A DNA stretch of 37,241 nucleotides from Spirulina subsalsa CS-330 (GTDB lineage Bacteria > Cyanobacteriota > Cyanobacteriia > Cyanobacteriales > Spirulinaceae). A program made the translations under genes and the position numbers. The number at the start of each line of letters is the position of its first letter. Within the stretch, counting starts at the first letter, position 1. The DNA lies in the NCBI RefSeq assembly GCF_028330765.1, contig NZ_JAQMTY010000196.1, forward strand, positions 1 through 37,241, in the 5' to 3' direction. Below the pieces are notes generated by a model, which saw only the letters and a list, made by a program, of their open reading frames with translations, did no database searches and had not been told where the DNA came from. Positions 25,797-34,932 of the stretch are shown piece by piece.

Positions 25797-26486
25797 TCAG
25801 GATGATGATTCGGGCGCGTTGTCTGTTGGTTGTGTTCTCACCCACTGCCGTAAGGCCCGCACCATAGCATTGTCATCCTGTGCTCGCTCGGCAAGCTCAA
25901 GCCATTGTTGAATAATTTCCGTTGTCACGAGGGGGAATGTCGGTGAGCGATCGCAGTTTTGATATTCAGATCGTCCATCGACCGTAACAAGCTGATAAAA
26001 CTGCATCGTCTTTTCGGTCGCTCGCCACACTTCCCCAACGCCCAGATCTTGATAGATTTGCAATCGACGACTCGAAGAACTGTGAATATCAACTTCAATA
26101 ATTAGGTCAGGCGGTGGAGCGATCGCTAAATCGATTGTCTTGCCTCTAACTTTGGCAGCATTTTGGATATAAAACCCAGCATCAGGCTCTGCGCCTTTTT
26201 GTAGATCTTCTCGATCAAGCGTGACTGACCCCACACCTCGAATAGGGAGTTCAAATTCTTCAGTAAGGGCGGCAACAATCCGCTCAAGTAGATGTTTGAG
26301 AATTTCGTGAATATCGGAGGGCATAATGATTTCTAAGCTGCCGCGATCGTAGGCAAGACGAGTGGATCGCCCACTCCCTAAGTCGGCTAATAATGCTTGA
26401 TAGGTTGACCAACTCACATTAGGCAGCACGATTCGCTGGGTGGTTTGTTCAAGGAGATTTTTTGTGAGAGTGTGCGATCGTGTCAT
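25797..26486 (-). CDS. Uma2-family endonuclease-like protein
   Basis: 229 residues from ATG 26486 (a TTG at 26492 is in frame). The core shows SWSTYQALLADLG, YDRGSLEIIMPSDIHEILKHLL, EPDAGFYIQNA with the Asp, and PPPDLIIEVDIHSSSSRRLQIYQDLGVGEVWR, where the E-V-D strand and the helix form the PD-(D/E)XK-like site. It differs from the other Uma2 copies in having the IYQDLGVGEVWRAT motif of a distinct subgroup. The gene starts 41 bases beyond the reverse transcriptase stop, on the same strand, so the two could be co-transcribed. A link with the reverse transcriptase is possible but unproven. It converges with the Uma2 gene at 25178. Confidence 0.88.
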   Translation of the reverse strand: MTRSHTLTKNLLEQTTQRIVLPNVSWSTYQALLADLGSGRSTRLAYDRGSLEIIMPSDIHEILKHLLERIVAALTEEFELPIRGVGSVTLDREDLQKGAEPDAGFYIQNAAKVRGKTIDLAIAPPPDLIIEVDIHSSSSRRLQIYQDLGVGEVWRATEKTMQFYQLVTVDGRSEYQNCDRSPTFPLVTTEIIQQWLELAERAQDDNAMVRALRQWVRTQPTDNAPESSS

Positions 26487-26526
26487 CGACAATTGGCTGG
26501 GTTATTATGCGTACAAATCACAGATA

Positions 26527-28056
26527 TCAATAGTTAACAGAAGATTGATGGTTTGGTATATCTTGAGTGGTGTTTAAATCAATGAATTCAACATTTGCGT
26601 CTCTTAAATTTTTGATATATTGAGGTGCATCATTCAAATCTCCACTATGGGGAGCATTGAGCCATCCCTTAGCTACTGCTTCATAAATAAGCAACCAATG
26701 TTCTTTCGTAGATGAGTTATTATGAACAATACTTTGCCATACAGTCTTATCAAGAGATTCAGAAAACACATTATGTTGTTCACAAAACATAGCTGTGAGA
26801 GCAACAATATTGTCTTCCATTTTTGCTATAGCTTGAGATGATGCAGATGAAAGAGTGACTCCAAATACTACTGTAGCCCATATACACCATGCAACTTCAC
26901 TACCATGACCTAGGGGAGAATGCCTTTGTATAAGTAAGTTTAAAGCTCTGGACAAAGATATTGTATCTGTATTATTTGCATTTTCATTATGAAGTAAATA
27001 TAGTTGACGCAAAGTGAATTGCAAGGTTCCTGGATCTGCAACAGATACTTGTAATAAAAGATGTTGAAATAGTTGATCTGAGTACTGATGAACTTCAAGC
27101 CCATCAAGCCTACTTACTGCATATTTTAAAACTGGCTCTCCTGGATGGATACGGGCCAATTCAAAAGCTCTAGTGAAATAACGTGTTAATCGAGAGTTAG
27201 TGTCTAGCGAAAAATTTTCTAGCTCATCTATCCATGGCGTATCAAGTGCTTGTGGTAACTCATAAATAGATGTTTTTTGTGCATTAAGATTTAGCTCAAA
27301 CTGAGAGAGTACTTCCTGAAGATGAGCAAGTACTTCTTCCGCTTGAGGTTGTGATGCACAAACAAACTCAAAATCATCAATAAAGCGAAATCCGAGGATA
27401 TCAGCCGCAAGCGGCTCTAGTTTTTCATTGAGTAATTTATCTACTGCACATAATATAGTCTCTGCTAATACAAAGGAAGTATCTGGGCCAATCGGTAATC
27501 CAATTGTTTGGCGATCTTGCATATTTCGTGACCATGTATCTGCAATATTTCCCCATAAAGTATTGCCATAATTTGCCTTGGCCACCGCTTTTCCATGAAT
27601 TGCCCATGGAATACTATGTGTATAAATTGAAGGATAGAAAGAGGCTATATCAGTCCGAAAAATATAACGCCCTGCGGCTCGAACTCTAGCTCTCTCCAGA
27701 GGTAGATCGCGGAGGTTTAAAGTTCCTTGCACTGCTCTCGAAGAACTAGGAATTGGAACCGATAAACTGTATGGTGATGCTGACCATATTTGAGTATGCA
27801 TCTCATTCCAATGCTGACTCAAAACCGTAGATAGCTGATGAAATTGATATGGATTAGGAATACTTAACTGTCTTCGTGTTGAGGCAAATTTTGAGTGTGA
27901 ATAGCGAACTAATGAAGCATGATCATTAGTGTTGAAACTCGATAGCTCCCATGTAGCAGCGATGTTAGCAAAATTTGAAGTCGAAAAAAGTGGTGGAAGC
28001 TCTTTTAGAAAATAGCCTTTTCTTAAAAAGTCATCAACTGTTACTATTGTTACCAT
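26527..28056 (-). CDS. UG/Abi-type reverse transcriptase, probable antiphage gene
   Basis: 509 residues from ATG 28056 (a TTG at 28113 is in frame). The N-terminal part is a reverse transcriptase: motif A in FRTDIASFYPSIYTHSIPWA, motif B in IGLPIGPDTSFVLAE, and motif C as FRFIDDFEFV, so the catalytic aspartates are kept (FIDD in place of the usual YxDD). A helical region of about 220 residues follows with no known catalytic motif, as in UG/Abi reverse transcriptases, many of which are antiphage (DRT, AbiA and AbiK). The THSIPWA motif after motif A fits that group; I cannot fix the subclass. No maturase domain or retron msr-msd is visible. The gene is AT-richer than its neighbours and has no GCGATCGC octamer, which points to transfer. 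Its same-strand neighbour downstream is a Uma2 gene. Confidence 0.88.
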   Translation of the reverse strand: MVTIVTVDDFLRKGYFLKELPPLFSTSNFANIAATWELSSFNTNDHASLVRYSHSKFASTRRQLSIPNPYQFHQLSTVLSQHWNEMHTQIWSASPYSLSVPIPSSSRAVQGTLNLRDLPLERARVRAAGRYIFRTDIASFYPSIYTHSIPWAIHGKAVAKANYGNTLWGNIADTWSRNMQDRQTIGLPIGPDTSFVLAETILCAVDKLLNEKLEPLAADILGFRFIDDFEFVCASQPQAEEVLAHLQEVLSQFELNLNAQKTSIYELPQALDTPWIDELENFSLDTNSRLTRYFTRAFELARIHPGEPVLKYAVSRLDGLEVHQYSDQLFQHLLLQVSVADPGTLQFTLRQLYLLHNENANNTDTISLSRALNLLIQRHSPLGHGSEVAWCIWATVVFGVTLSSASSQAIAKMEDNIVALTAMFCEQHNVFSESLDKTVWQSIVHNNSSTKEHWLLIYEAVAKGWLNAPHSGDLNDAPQYIKNLRDANVEFIDLNTTQDIPNHQSSVNY

Positions 28057-28249
28057 TTTACATACAAGTAGACTAAATGATTTATATTGATGTTTGCCAC
28101 CATTGTAAGGCAAGCATTGCCCGCAACATTAGAATTTCAGCAATGCTCCGACTTTCATTGTTCAATGTACATCACCACGCTACCCCAGATTATCCGGTGA
28201 ATTTGGGTAAAGCCCTTGACTGGCTAGAGCTTGACACAACTGAAGCTAT

Positions 28250-28537
28250 CTAGCCTTGTTTATTTGTAGCAAAAATAAGGCTGGTTTGTCCTGTTGTGTA
28301 GGCACGGATTTTCAGAAAGCCTATCAGGGTATCCAGTTGTTCGTAGAGATCTAGCTCTGCGGTTTCAGCGGGAGTCAGGGCCGTTTGGCGATTTTTTTGG
28401 AGTAAGTTTTGGAGATGACCTTGAGCCGTTGCAGAAACTTTAAAACTGAGAATTTGCTCTGAGGTTGGTTGATTAATGAGAAAATCGAGAATTTCTTGAT
28501 ACCTGTTGACAGAATCTTGATTTAACCCGCTCTGTAT
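28250..28537 (-). pseudogene. small start-less ORF, antitoxin-like, in frame behind Uma2 stop
   Basis: The frame runs open from 28537 to a TAG at 28250-28252 and encodes about 95 residues with normal-looking protein character: NRYQEILDFLINQPTSEQIL, FKVSATAQGHLQNLLQKN, LTPAETAELDLYEQLDTLI and FLKIRAYTTGQ. The pattern recalls a small cyanobacterial antitoxin-like family often placed near toxin genes, which I recall but cannot confirm. There is no ATG, GTG or TTG in frame between the preceding stop and this coding part. The TAG at 28538-28540 that ends the Uma2 gene is in the same frame directly ahead, so this is a truncated gene, a readthrough tail, or uses an unusual start. I call it a remnant. 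Confidence 0.5.
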
Positions 28538-29176
28538 CTAATTTTTGTGTTCGGGTAAAACGTCACTCAAAGCGATCGCACCCCATTTTTGCCCCGCAAT
28601 CACCACAGGAACTACACCGGTTTCGTCTATCGTTGCAGACTGTTGATAGTCCGATCGCCCCTCTTGCGTGATGGGGTTGGTGTAAATCGTTAAGCTCCGC
28701 TCCGGTAAATTGATCAGCCAATAACAGGGGATTTGAGCCTCGGCATAGAGTTGTTTTTTGAGGGTACGAGGGAGCACTGCTCGGCTGTCGCCAACGCGCT
28801 CTAATGTTGTATCTGCAATCTCAACGACTAAACCCAAATCGGTTCCGCTCGGATGGCGATCGCTATAGTCGCGAGGGTTGCCCTGAACAATCATCAGATC
28901 CGGTTCCGGTTCACTAGTCGCGAGAGTGATCGGTTCTTGGCTATCGGTGTACCAACCCTCGGTTGTGAGGGCTTCAAGGCAAGTGCGGAGGAGTTTCGTC
29001 ACGAGCCGATGCGGTGGTTTTTTGGGCATTTTTAGAGTGAGCAGGCCATCAAGCAATTCCACGCGATCATCAGCCGTGAGAATCCCAGACGCGATCATTT
29101 GGTGGTACTGCCCGACGCTTAATCGCCAAATGGGTTCGGTCGGGATGGTTGAGAGTTGGGTTTGGCGGGCGAACAT
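28538..29176 (-). CDS. Uma2-family endonuclease-like protein
   Basis: 212 residues from ATG 29176. The Uma2 core is clear: VGQYHQMIASGILTADDRVELLDGLLTLKMPKKPPH, EPEPDLMIVQGNP with the Asp, DLGLVVEIADTTLERV in the strand-helix region, then LKKQLYAEAQIPCYWLINLPERSLTIY. The first 70 residues are close to the copy at 25178-25768 (YHQMA/IxxGIL, ELxxGxxxxKMPK), so the two look like divergent duplicates. The gene ends in TAG at 28538-28540 and is followed in the same frame by the start-less ORF. It lies 181 bases from the stop of the Rieske gene, across a dispersed repeat. Confidence 0.9.
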   Translation of the reverse strand: MFARQTQLSTIPTEPIWRLSVGQYHQMIASGILTADDRVELLDGLLTLKMPKKPPHRLVTKLLRTCLEALTTEGWYTDSQEPITLATSEPEPDLMIVQGNPRDYSDRHPSGTDLGLVVEIADTTLERVGDSRAVLPRTLKKQLYAEAQIPCYWLINLPERSLTIYTNPITQEGRSDYQQSATIDETGVVPVVIAGQKWGAIALSDVLPEHKN

Positions 29177-29281
29177 GGTTGGCTTAGATATCCTGCATCG
29201 ATTTTAACGGAGGGGATTGACCCAGCGGGAGACCGGCACGGGAAGAACAGCGGGTATTTAAAAACGACCGTACCGGAAAAA

Positions 29282-29357
29282 GCCTCACCCAACCCTCTCC
29301 CGCCGGGCGAGGGCTTCCGGCTCCCTGCTCCTGGGGGAGAAGGGCTGGGGATGAGGG
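29282..29357. repeat. intergenic inverted-repeat element, copy 2
   Basis: A diverged relative of the element at 6502-6594: CCTCACCC and AACCCTCTCC at one end, GAGAAGGGCTGGGGATGAGGG at the other, with GC-rich hairpins between. It abuts the stop codon of the Rieske gene (29358-29360). Confidence 0.7.
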
Positions 29358-30725
29358 TTAACGAGTGTTGCGGCTGGGGGGATATTCGCCTTGGGTGAAG
29401 CGATCGCACAGTTGACCCAATTTCCACCAGGCCGCCGCCGTCAGGAGGGTTAACCCCGCGATCGCACCCATGATCCAGAGGGGAAGAGCAGCGATCGCGG
29501 CCAGGGGGAGCGCGATCCAAAGGAGGAGGAGGGCGATCGCGCAGGCTTGGCGAATACGTTTGAACCGCTGCAACGCCGTCCGGCAACTGTTGCACTGTTC
29601 CGTGTGGGAATGGTAGCGCTCTAACAGGATTTCATGGCGCAACTCCGGCGGCGAAAACGTTGTATCCGGGAAGGGTTCGCCGTGGTTTTCCACCCAGCGA
29701 CGATAGGCCGAAACAAAGCGGTCTGATCCCGTTGGGAGATAACAGGTTTGGGCGTAGTTGGTTTGGGACTTTTCCAGTTCGCGTTCTTGAAGATGGAGGA
29801 AAATTTGGTCATCTTCGAGAATGCCCATCTGATTCAAATGGGAAAACCAGCGGGGCGTAAATTTAAACACAAAACGCGGCACGGCGGACTTAAACCGAAA
29901 CGGCAACCGCACCAACGTCCGGCATTGTCCCTTCGCGATCGGCGTGGCGTACACCACCGTCATCACCTGACCAAAGGGGCTGTCTTCAATGTCATGCCAC
30001 ATCAAACCCGGCGCGATGAAGGTGGTTTTTTGGGAGCCTAATTGACCTCGGCGCGGGCCTTCGGGCCACGCTCCCGTAAACCCGGATTTTTCTACGGCGC
30101 TGACTTCAAGGTCAAACTCTTTGGCGTTGGCGCGATTGCCGACGCGGGGGTGATGGGTAAAGGACACATGGCTGGTGTCGAGGACGTTTTCTAACAGCGT
30201 TGTCGCGTCGTAGGGGAGGTCGCGGGCAATGTCCACCATCACCCATTCTGATTCATTGTGGTCGAGGGGGGGAACGCGGGGGATGGGCTGAGTCGGGGCG
30301 TTTTCCGGTTGACCGGCGTAGACGAAGAGCATTCCTTGGACGACTTCGCTGGGGTAGTGGCGCACGGCAGCGCGGGGGTTTTGGTGGGCGGTTCCGGTTT
30401 CGGGTTGGAAGGGGATGCGATCGCACGCTCCCGTCTCGGTAAACGCCCAACCGTGATAGGGACATTCCAAACAGCCATCTTCGGTGATCCGACCTTCTGA
30501 CAAGGCCGCGAGGCGATGGGAACAGCGATCGCTCAACACCACCCACTGCCCCGTTTTTTCCTGCCACCAAATCACCAAAGGCTGCTCCAAGAGCACAAAC
30601 CGCGTCGGCTGCGATCGGTCTAAATCCCCGACGAACTGTACCGGATACCAGGCCTCAGCCCAGTCAAAGCGATCAGGAGTTATCGATTCAGGAGAAGAAG
30701 CCGGGGATAATGCGTCTGACACCAT
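29358..30725 (-). CDS. Rieske non-heme iron oxygenase of PaO/Tic55/Ptc52 type
   Basis: 455 residues from ATG 30725. The Rieske [2Fe-2S] ligands are Cys68 and His70 (CSH) and Cys88 and His91 (CPYH). The mononuclear iron site follows as N180-V-L-D183-T-S-H186-VSFT-H191, giving Asp183, His186 and His191 as candidate ligands. A CxxC pair (Cys378 and Cys381) lies near the C-terminus, then two membrane helices (about 395-435) and a hydrophilic tail. The Rieske, iron, CxxC and membrane-tail order matches the pheophorbide a oxygenase, Tic55 and Ptc52 group of plastids and cyanobacteria, which hydroxylate or cleave tetrapyrroles. The exact substrate cannot be told. It is divergent from cobM with a 141-base gap. 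Confidence 0.9.
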   Translation of the reverse strand: MVSDALSPASSPESITPDRFDWAEAWYPVQFVGDLDRSQPTRFVLLEQPLVIWWQEKTGQWVVLSDRCSHRLAALSEGRITEDGCLECPYHGWAFTETGACDRIPFQPETGTAHQNPRAAVRHYPSEVVQGMLFVYAGQPENAPTQPIPRVPPLDHNESEWVMVDIARDLPYDATTLLENVLDTSHVSFTHHPRVGNRANAKEFDLEVSAVEKSGFTGAWPEGPRRGQLGSQKTTFIAPGLMWHDIEDSPFGQVMTVVYATPIAKGQCRTLVRLPFRFKSAVPRFVFKFTPRWFSHLNQMGILEDDQIFLHLQERELEKSQTNYAQTCYLPTGSDRFVSAYRRWVENHGEPFPDTTFSPPELRHEILLERYHSHTEQCNSCRTALQRFKRIRQACAIALLLLWIALPLAAIAALPLWIMGAIAGLTLLTAAAWWKLGQLCDRFTQGEYPPSRNTR

Positions 30726-30866
30726 GGTATGTTTGCAAAACTCTGAATAAAGACTGCGAGGCTTGACTATTTCTGATAGTCACCCCCTCACCTTAACAAA
30801 TCTTAACTAAACCCTTCCCACTCCCCACTTCGATATACTCAACAGGGTAATTTTCATCTTGTGCCC
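30726..30866. promoter_or_regulatory. divergent intergenic region, Rieske gene and cobM
   Basis: The 141-base gap holds the promoters of two divergent genes. A TATACT at 30834-30839 resembles a -10 for cobM; a TTAACT at 30803-30808 is too far upstream (25 bases) to be its -35. The assignment is weak. Confidence 0.35.
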
Positions 30867-31658
30867 ATGTCCTCTGATTCTCTCCAGGCTGCTGTTTATA
30901 TCGTGGGAGCCGGGCCCGGTGATCCAGAACTGTTAACCGTCAAAGCCCAGCGGATTCTCGCTCAGGCGGATGTGATTCTTTATGCCAATTCCCTCGTGCC
31001 GATGCAGATTTTAGAGGGGACGCGCCCCGATGCAGAGTTAATCGCCACGGGCCATACGACCTTAGAAGAAGTTGTGCCGTTAATGTGCGATCGCGTCCGG
31101 GCGGGTCAATCGGTGGTGCGGCTCCATTCTGGGGATCTCACCCTCTACAGTGCGATCCATGAACAGATGCACCGCCTGGCAGAGGAGGGGATTCCCTTTG
31201 AACTCGTGCCGGGGATTAGTGCATTTCAAGCCGCAGCGGCCAAATTAAGCGCAGAATTGACCGTGCCGGAATTGGTGCAGACGATTATTTTGACGCGGGT
31301 CAGTGGTCAAGCCTCCCCCGTGCCCGCAGCGGAGGAACTGCGATCGCTCGCCGCCCATCGGGCCAGCCTCTGCCTCTACCTCGCCGCCCGCCACATCGAC
31401 AATGCCCAAGCCGAACTCCTCGAACATTACCCCGCCGATACCCCCGTCGCCATCTGTTATCGCGTCGGCTGGCCCGATGAAAAAATTGTTGTTGTGCCCC
31501 TGAGCGAGATGGCTGCAACATCTCACGAACAAAACCTGATCCGCACGACGATGTATTTAATCAGTCCGGCCTTAGGGGCGGGAGTGGCGCGATCGCAACT
31601 CTATCACCCCGACCATAGCCACCTCTTCCGACCCCGCCCAGCAGATGCCAAGCGTTAA
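30867..31658 (+). CDS. cobM: precorrin-4 C11-methyltransferase
   Basis: A 263-residue S-adenosylmethionine-dependent methyltransferase of the cobalamin corrin-ring pathway, acting at C-11 of precorrin-4 (CobM, or CbiF with cobalt-precorrin-4). The sequence has the CysG/Cob/Cbi fold motifs in order: VYIVGAGPGDPELLTVKAQR (SAM site), LVPMQILE, VVRLHSGDLTLYSAIHEQM (SAM pocket and dimer face), PFELVPGISAFQAAAAKL and VAICYRVGWPDEKIV. The GAGPGD and SGDLxxY motifs fit the family. Length matches. ATG 30867 is preceded by an in-frame GTG at 30861; I chose the ATG because it gives a natural N-terminus. No other cob or cbi gene is in the window. Its stop overlaps the stop of the convergent gene at 31655 in TTAA. 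Confidence 0.95.
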   Translation: MSSDSLQAAVYIVGAGPGDPELLTVKAQRILAQADVILYANSLVPMQILEGTRPDAELIATGHTTLEEVVPLMCDRVRAGQSVVRLHSGDLTLYSAIHEQMHRLAEEGIPFELVPGISAFQAAAAKLSAELTVPELVQTIILTRVSGQASPVPAAEELRSLAAHRASLCLYLAARHIDNAQAELLEHYPADTPVAICYRVGWPDEKIVVVPLSEMAATSHEQNLIRTTMYLISPALGAGVARSQLYHPDHSHLFRPRPADAKR

Positions 31659-32089
31659 GCCTCGCCCCCACCCTCTAACCGTTCCCCGGTCTGCTGCTCG
31701 ATGAATTGGCAGAGGGTGGTATAGCTGTCGGGGTTGCTCTGTTGGGTGAGGACGATCGGCAACCCCGCATCGGGGAGCCAAAAGGTAATTTTTTGGCCGG
31801 GGCCGTAGCAAAAACTGCTAATTTTCGCCAGGTTGATGATGTAAACACTGCGCTCGTAATCGAGCTTAAACCAGGGGGTCATACTGTTTCGTGTCGGTAA
31901 AGCGGTGGCATAGGTAAGAATGCGATCGTAGGTGCCTAAGTTGCCCCCACGGGTCAAGACCATCGGCATCCGACTCTCTGGCAACCACAGGGTTAGCCGC
32001 CCATTTTTGGAGCAAACAAACGCTGTTACTTGCTCCAAATCGATCAGATACCGTTGCCGAGCTTCCGGAATGTTGACCCAATGCGTCAC
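31655..32089 (-). CDS. protein with two tandem copies of one unknown domain
   Basis: A 144-residue protein from GTG 32089, with a GGGGGAG about 12 bases upstream; no ATG is in frame near the start. It is an internal duplication. Copy 1 (about 3-60) reads WVNIPEARQRYLIDLEQVTA, then GRLTLWLPESRMPMVL. Copy 2 (about 72-130) reads WFKLDYERSVYIINLAKISS, then QKITFWLPDAGLPIVL. Both end in a helix with YDRILTY or YTTLCQF. Predicted strands and the conserved WLP(E/D)...P(M/I)VLT segment suggest a small beta-rich module, but I recognise no family. Its gene follows pyrG by 30 bases on the same strand, so it may be co-transcribed. Its TAA overlaps that of convergent cobM by two bases (TTAA). Confidence 0.7.
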   Translation of the reverse strand: MTHWVNIPEARQRYLIDLEQVTAFVCSKNGRLTLWLPESRMPMVLTRGGNLGTYDRILTYATALPTRNSMTPWFKLDYERSVYIINLAKISSFCYGPGQKITFWLPDAGLPIVLTQQSNPDSYTTLCQFIEQQTGERLEGGGEA

Positions 32090-32119
32090 GGCGATCGCAC
32101 TCCCCCTGAGTGAGACAAT

Positions 32120-33823
<1,704 letters not shown>

Positions 33824-33872
33824 TCATTGTGCCATACACCGTTAATTGCGGATACGCGGGATGACAACGCGC

Positions 33873-33989
33873 TCAGACGTTCTGGTAATGGGCGGTGAGG
33901 GCTTGCTTGACTTGGGCGGGGGTGAATTCCACCATCGGGCAGTTGCTTTGGGCGATCGCGAGTAGAATGACCCCCTCCCGCGCTTGGGC
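33873..33989 (-). pseudogene. decayed copy of the 3' end of ruvC
   Basis: This stretch repeats the end of the intact ruvC gene (35019-35522). Bases 33901-33960 match 35161-35220 with one difference, and 33882-33900 match 35029-35047 nearly exactly. The two parts meet at GGTGAGGGC, which occurs twice in ruvC (35040-35048 and 35154-35162); 114 bases between them are missing here. The loss is in frame but removes the C-terminal catalytic aspartates. The frame reads ...[14 protein letters not shown], then [12 protein letters not shown] and a TGA at 33873-33875. The homology ends at about 33989 and no start codon is found. It lies between pyrG and the RelE-like pair. Confidence 0.85.
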
Positions 33990-34155
33990 TAGTTGAAACA
34001 GAGTTGGACGGCTCAGATTGCAGTAGAAGTCGTTCCGTCAATCCCCACACCCCAGTGATAAATCAAGTTTTTCAGAGATTCTCTAGAGGAGAAGATTTTA
34101 TTGCTATGCTGAAAGAGATGTAGCCAGTAGCGATCGCAAATGGATGGTTTGTATT

Positions 34156-34542
34156 ATGGATGTTGTCATTGAGTCAACCAGGAGTTTTGAGCAGGATCTT
34201 GACCAGTTGAGCACCGATAAAAAAGCGATCGCAGTCCAAAAGATCAATGACTGTGCAACTCTATTCCCAACTCAAAAAGGTTCCGTTTATCAAAAGCTGC
34301 GTCGCCCTCTTCTGATCTCAGGATTGAATGAATATGAATCCTCTCTATATACCTTAAGGATTTCAAAAGATCTAAGAGTGATCTTGGCAGTTGATGAAGA
34401 TCCTATTTTTGGACAAGCTATTTTTACTCTTTTTCGAGTTGTTAATTGCGATGAGATTAATCAAGCGTATCAAGGGATTGCAGCATCTTTATATCAAGAA
34501 ATCTTCTCTCATCAGGATCGCGAAATAGCTCGAATCTCGTAG
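34156..34542 (+). CDS. RelE-like small protein, possible toxin
   Basis: 128 residues from the ATG at 34156; an ATG 12 bases upstream (34144) is also in frame. The protein has MDVVIESTRSFEQDL at the start, a helix with KKAIAVQKINDCA, KLRRPLLISGLNEY, then the beta-strand core SSLYTLRISKDLRVILAVD and QAIFTLFRVV. The ESSLYTLRIS...LRVIL core is typical of RelE/ParE-superfamily toxins, mRNA interferases or gyrase inhibitors. I do not see an antitoxin upstream. The gene is AT-richer than its surroundings but contains one HIP1 site. The next gene starts 8 bases after its stop, and that product also looks RelE-like. Read as a possible toxin module with modest confidence. Confidence 0.55.
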   Translation: MDVVIESTRSFEQDLDQLSTDKKAIAVQKINDCATLFPTQKGSVYQKLRRPLLISGLNEYESSLYTLRISKDLRVILAVDEDPIFGQAIFTLFRVVNCDEINQAYQGIAASLYQEIFSHQDREIARIS

Positions 34543-34549
34543 TTTCTTT

Positions 34550-34885
34550 ATGGCACAAACTCTTACACTTTGTGATGAATACGGAATCATCCACCAAGCG
34601 CTGAAAATCCTGCCCGATGAGCCATTAAAAATTGCTTTCCTTGAAGCTTTGGCAGAGCTTGAAGATAGCGAATGTCATAGGACACGAAATTTTCCGAAAA
34701 CGAGACTGCACAAAGTAAAGGGCGTAAAGCAAGCCATCTACCGTGCTGATATCAATAAAGTCTCAGGATGGCGTATTCATGTTCAATACGTTAAGGGGCA
34801 AATTCATCTCAAGGATATTATTGAGGGGCAAAAACATGATGATGTTCTGGATGTAATTAAGTCTAAAAAGGCACGTTATGAGTAA
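34550..34885 (+). CDS. second RelE-like small protein
   Basis: 111 residues, starting 8 bases after the previous stop. The C-terminal half has the RelE-type sequence TRLHKVKGVKQAIYRADI, then SGWRIHVQYVKGQIHLKDII and HDDVLDVIKSKKARY, where the final Arg-Tyr and His-Asp pair are at positions often used by RelE-family toxins. The N-terminal half (MAQTLTLCDEYG, PLKIAFLEALAELED) is helical. It could be a second toxin of the same superfamily, or a RelE-fold partner that regulates the first. Close spacing indicates one transcript with the previous gene. No DNA-binding antitoxin domain such as an Arc-type or AbrB motif is seen. Confidence 0.5.
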   Translation: MAQTLTLCDEYGIIHQALKILPDEPLKIAFLEALAELEDSECHRTRNFPKTRLHKVKGVKQAIYRADINKVSGWRIHVQYVKGQIHLKDIIEGQKHDDVLDVIKSKKARYE

Positions 34886-34932
34886 TTCTTGAGGTTTAAT
34901 CACACCGTATTCTAGTCAGTCGCGACATCAGA

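Noticed and set aside
26527-28249. Retron or group II intron
   Set aside because: No maturase or endonuclease domain, no domain V-like RNA and no msr-msd structure that I can see; the THSIPWA segment and long helical tail fit UG/Abi instead.
31655-31658. Frameshift at the cobM end, from overlap with the convergent gene
   Set aside because: The overlap is only the shared TTAA of two convergent stop codons; both proteins have normal ends.
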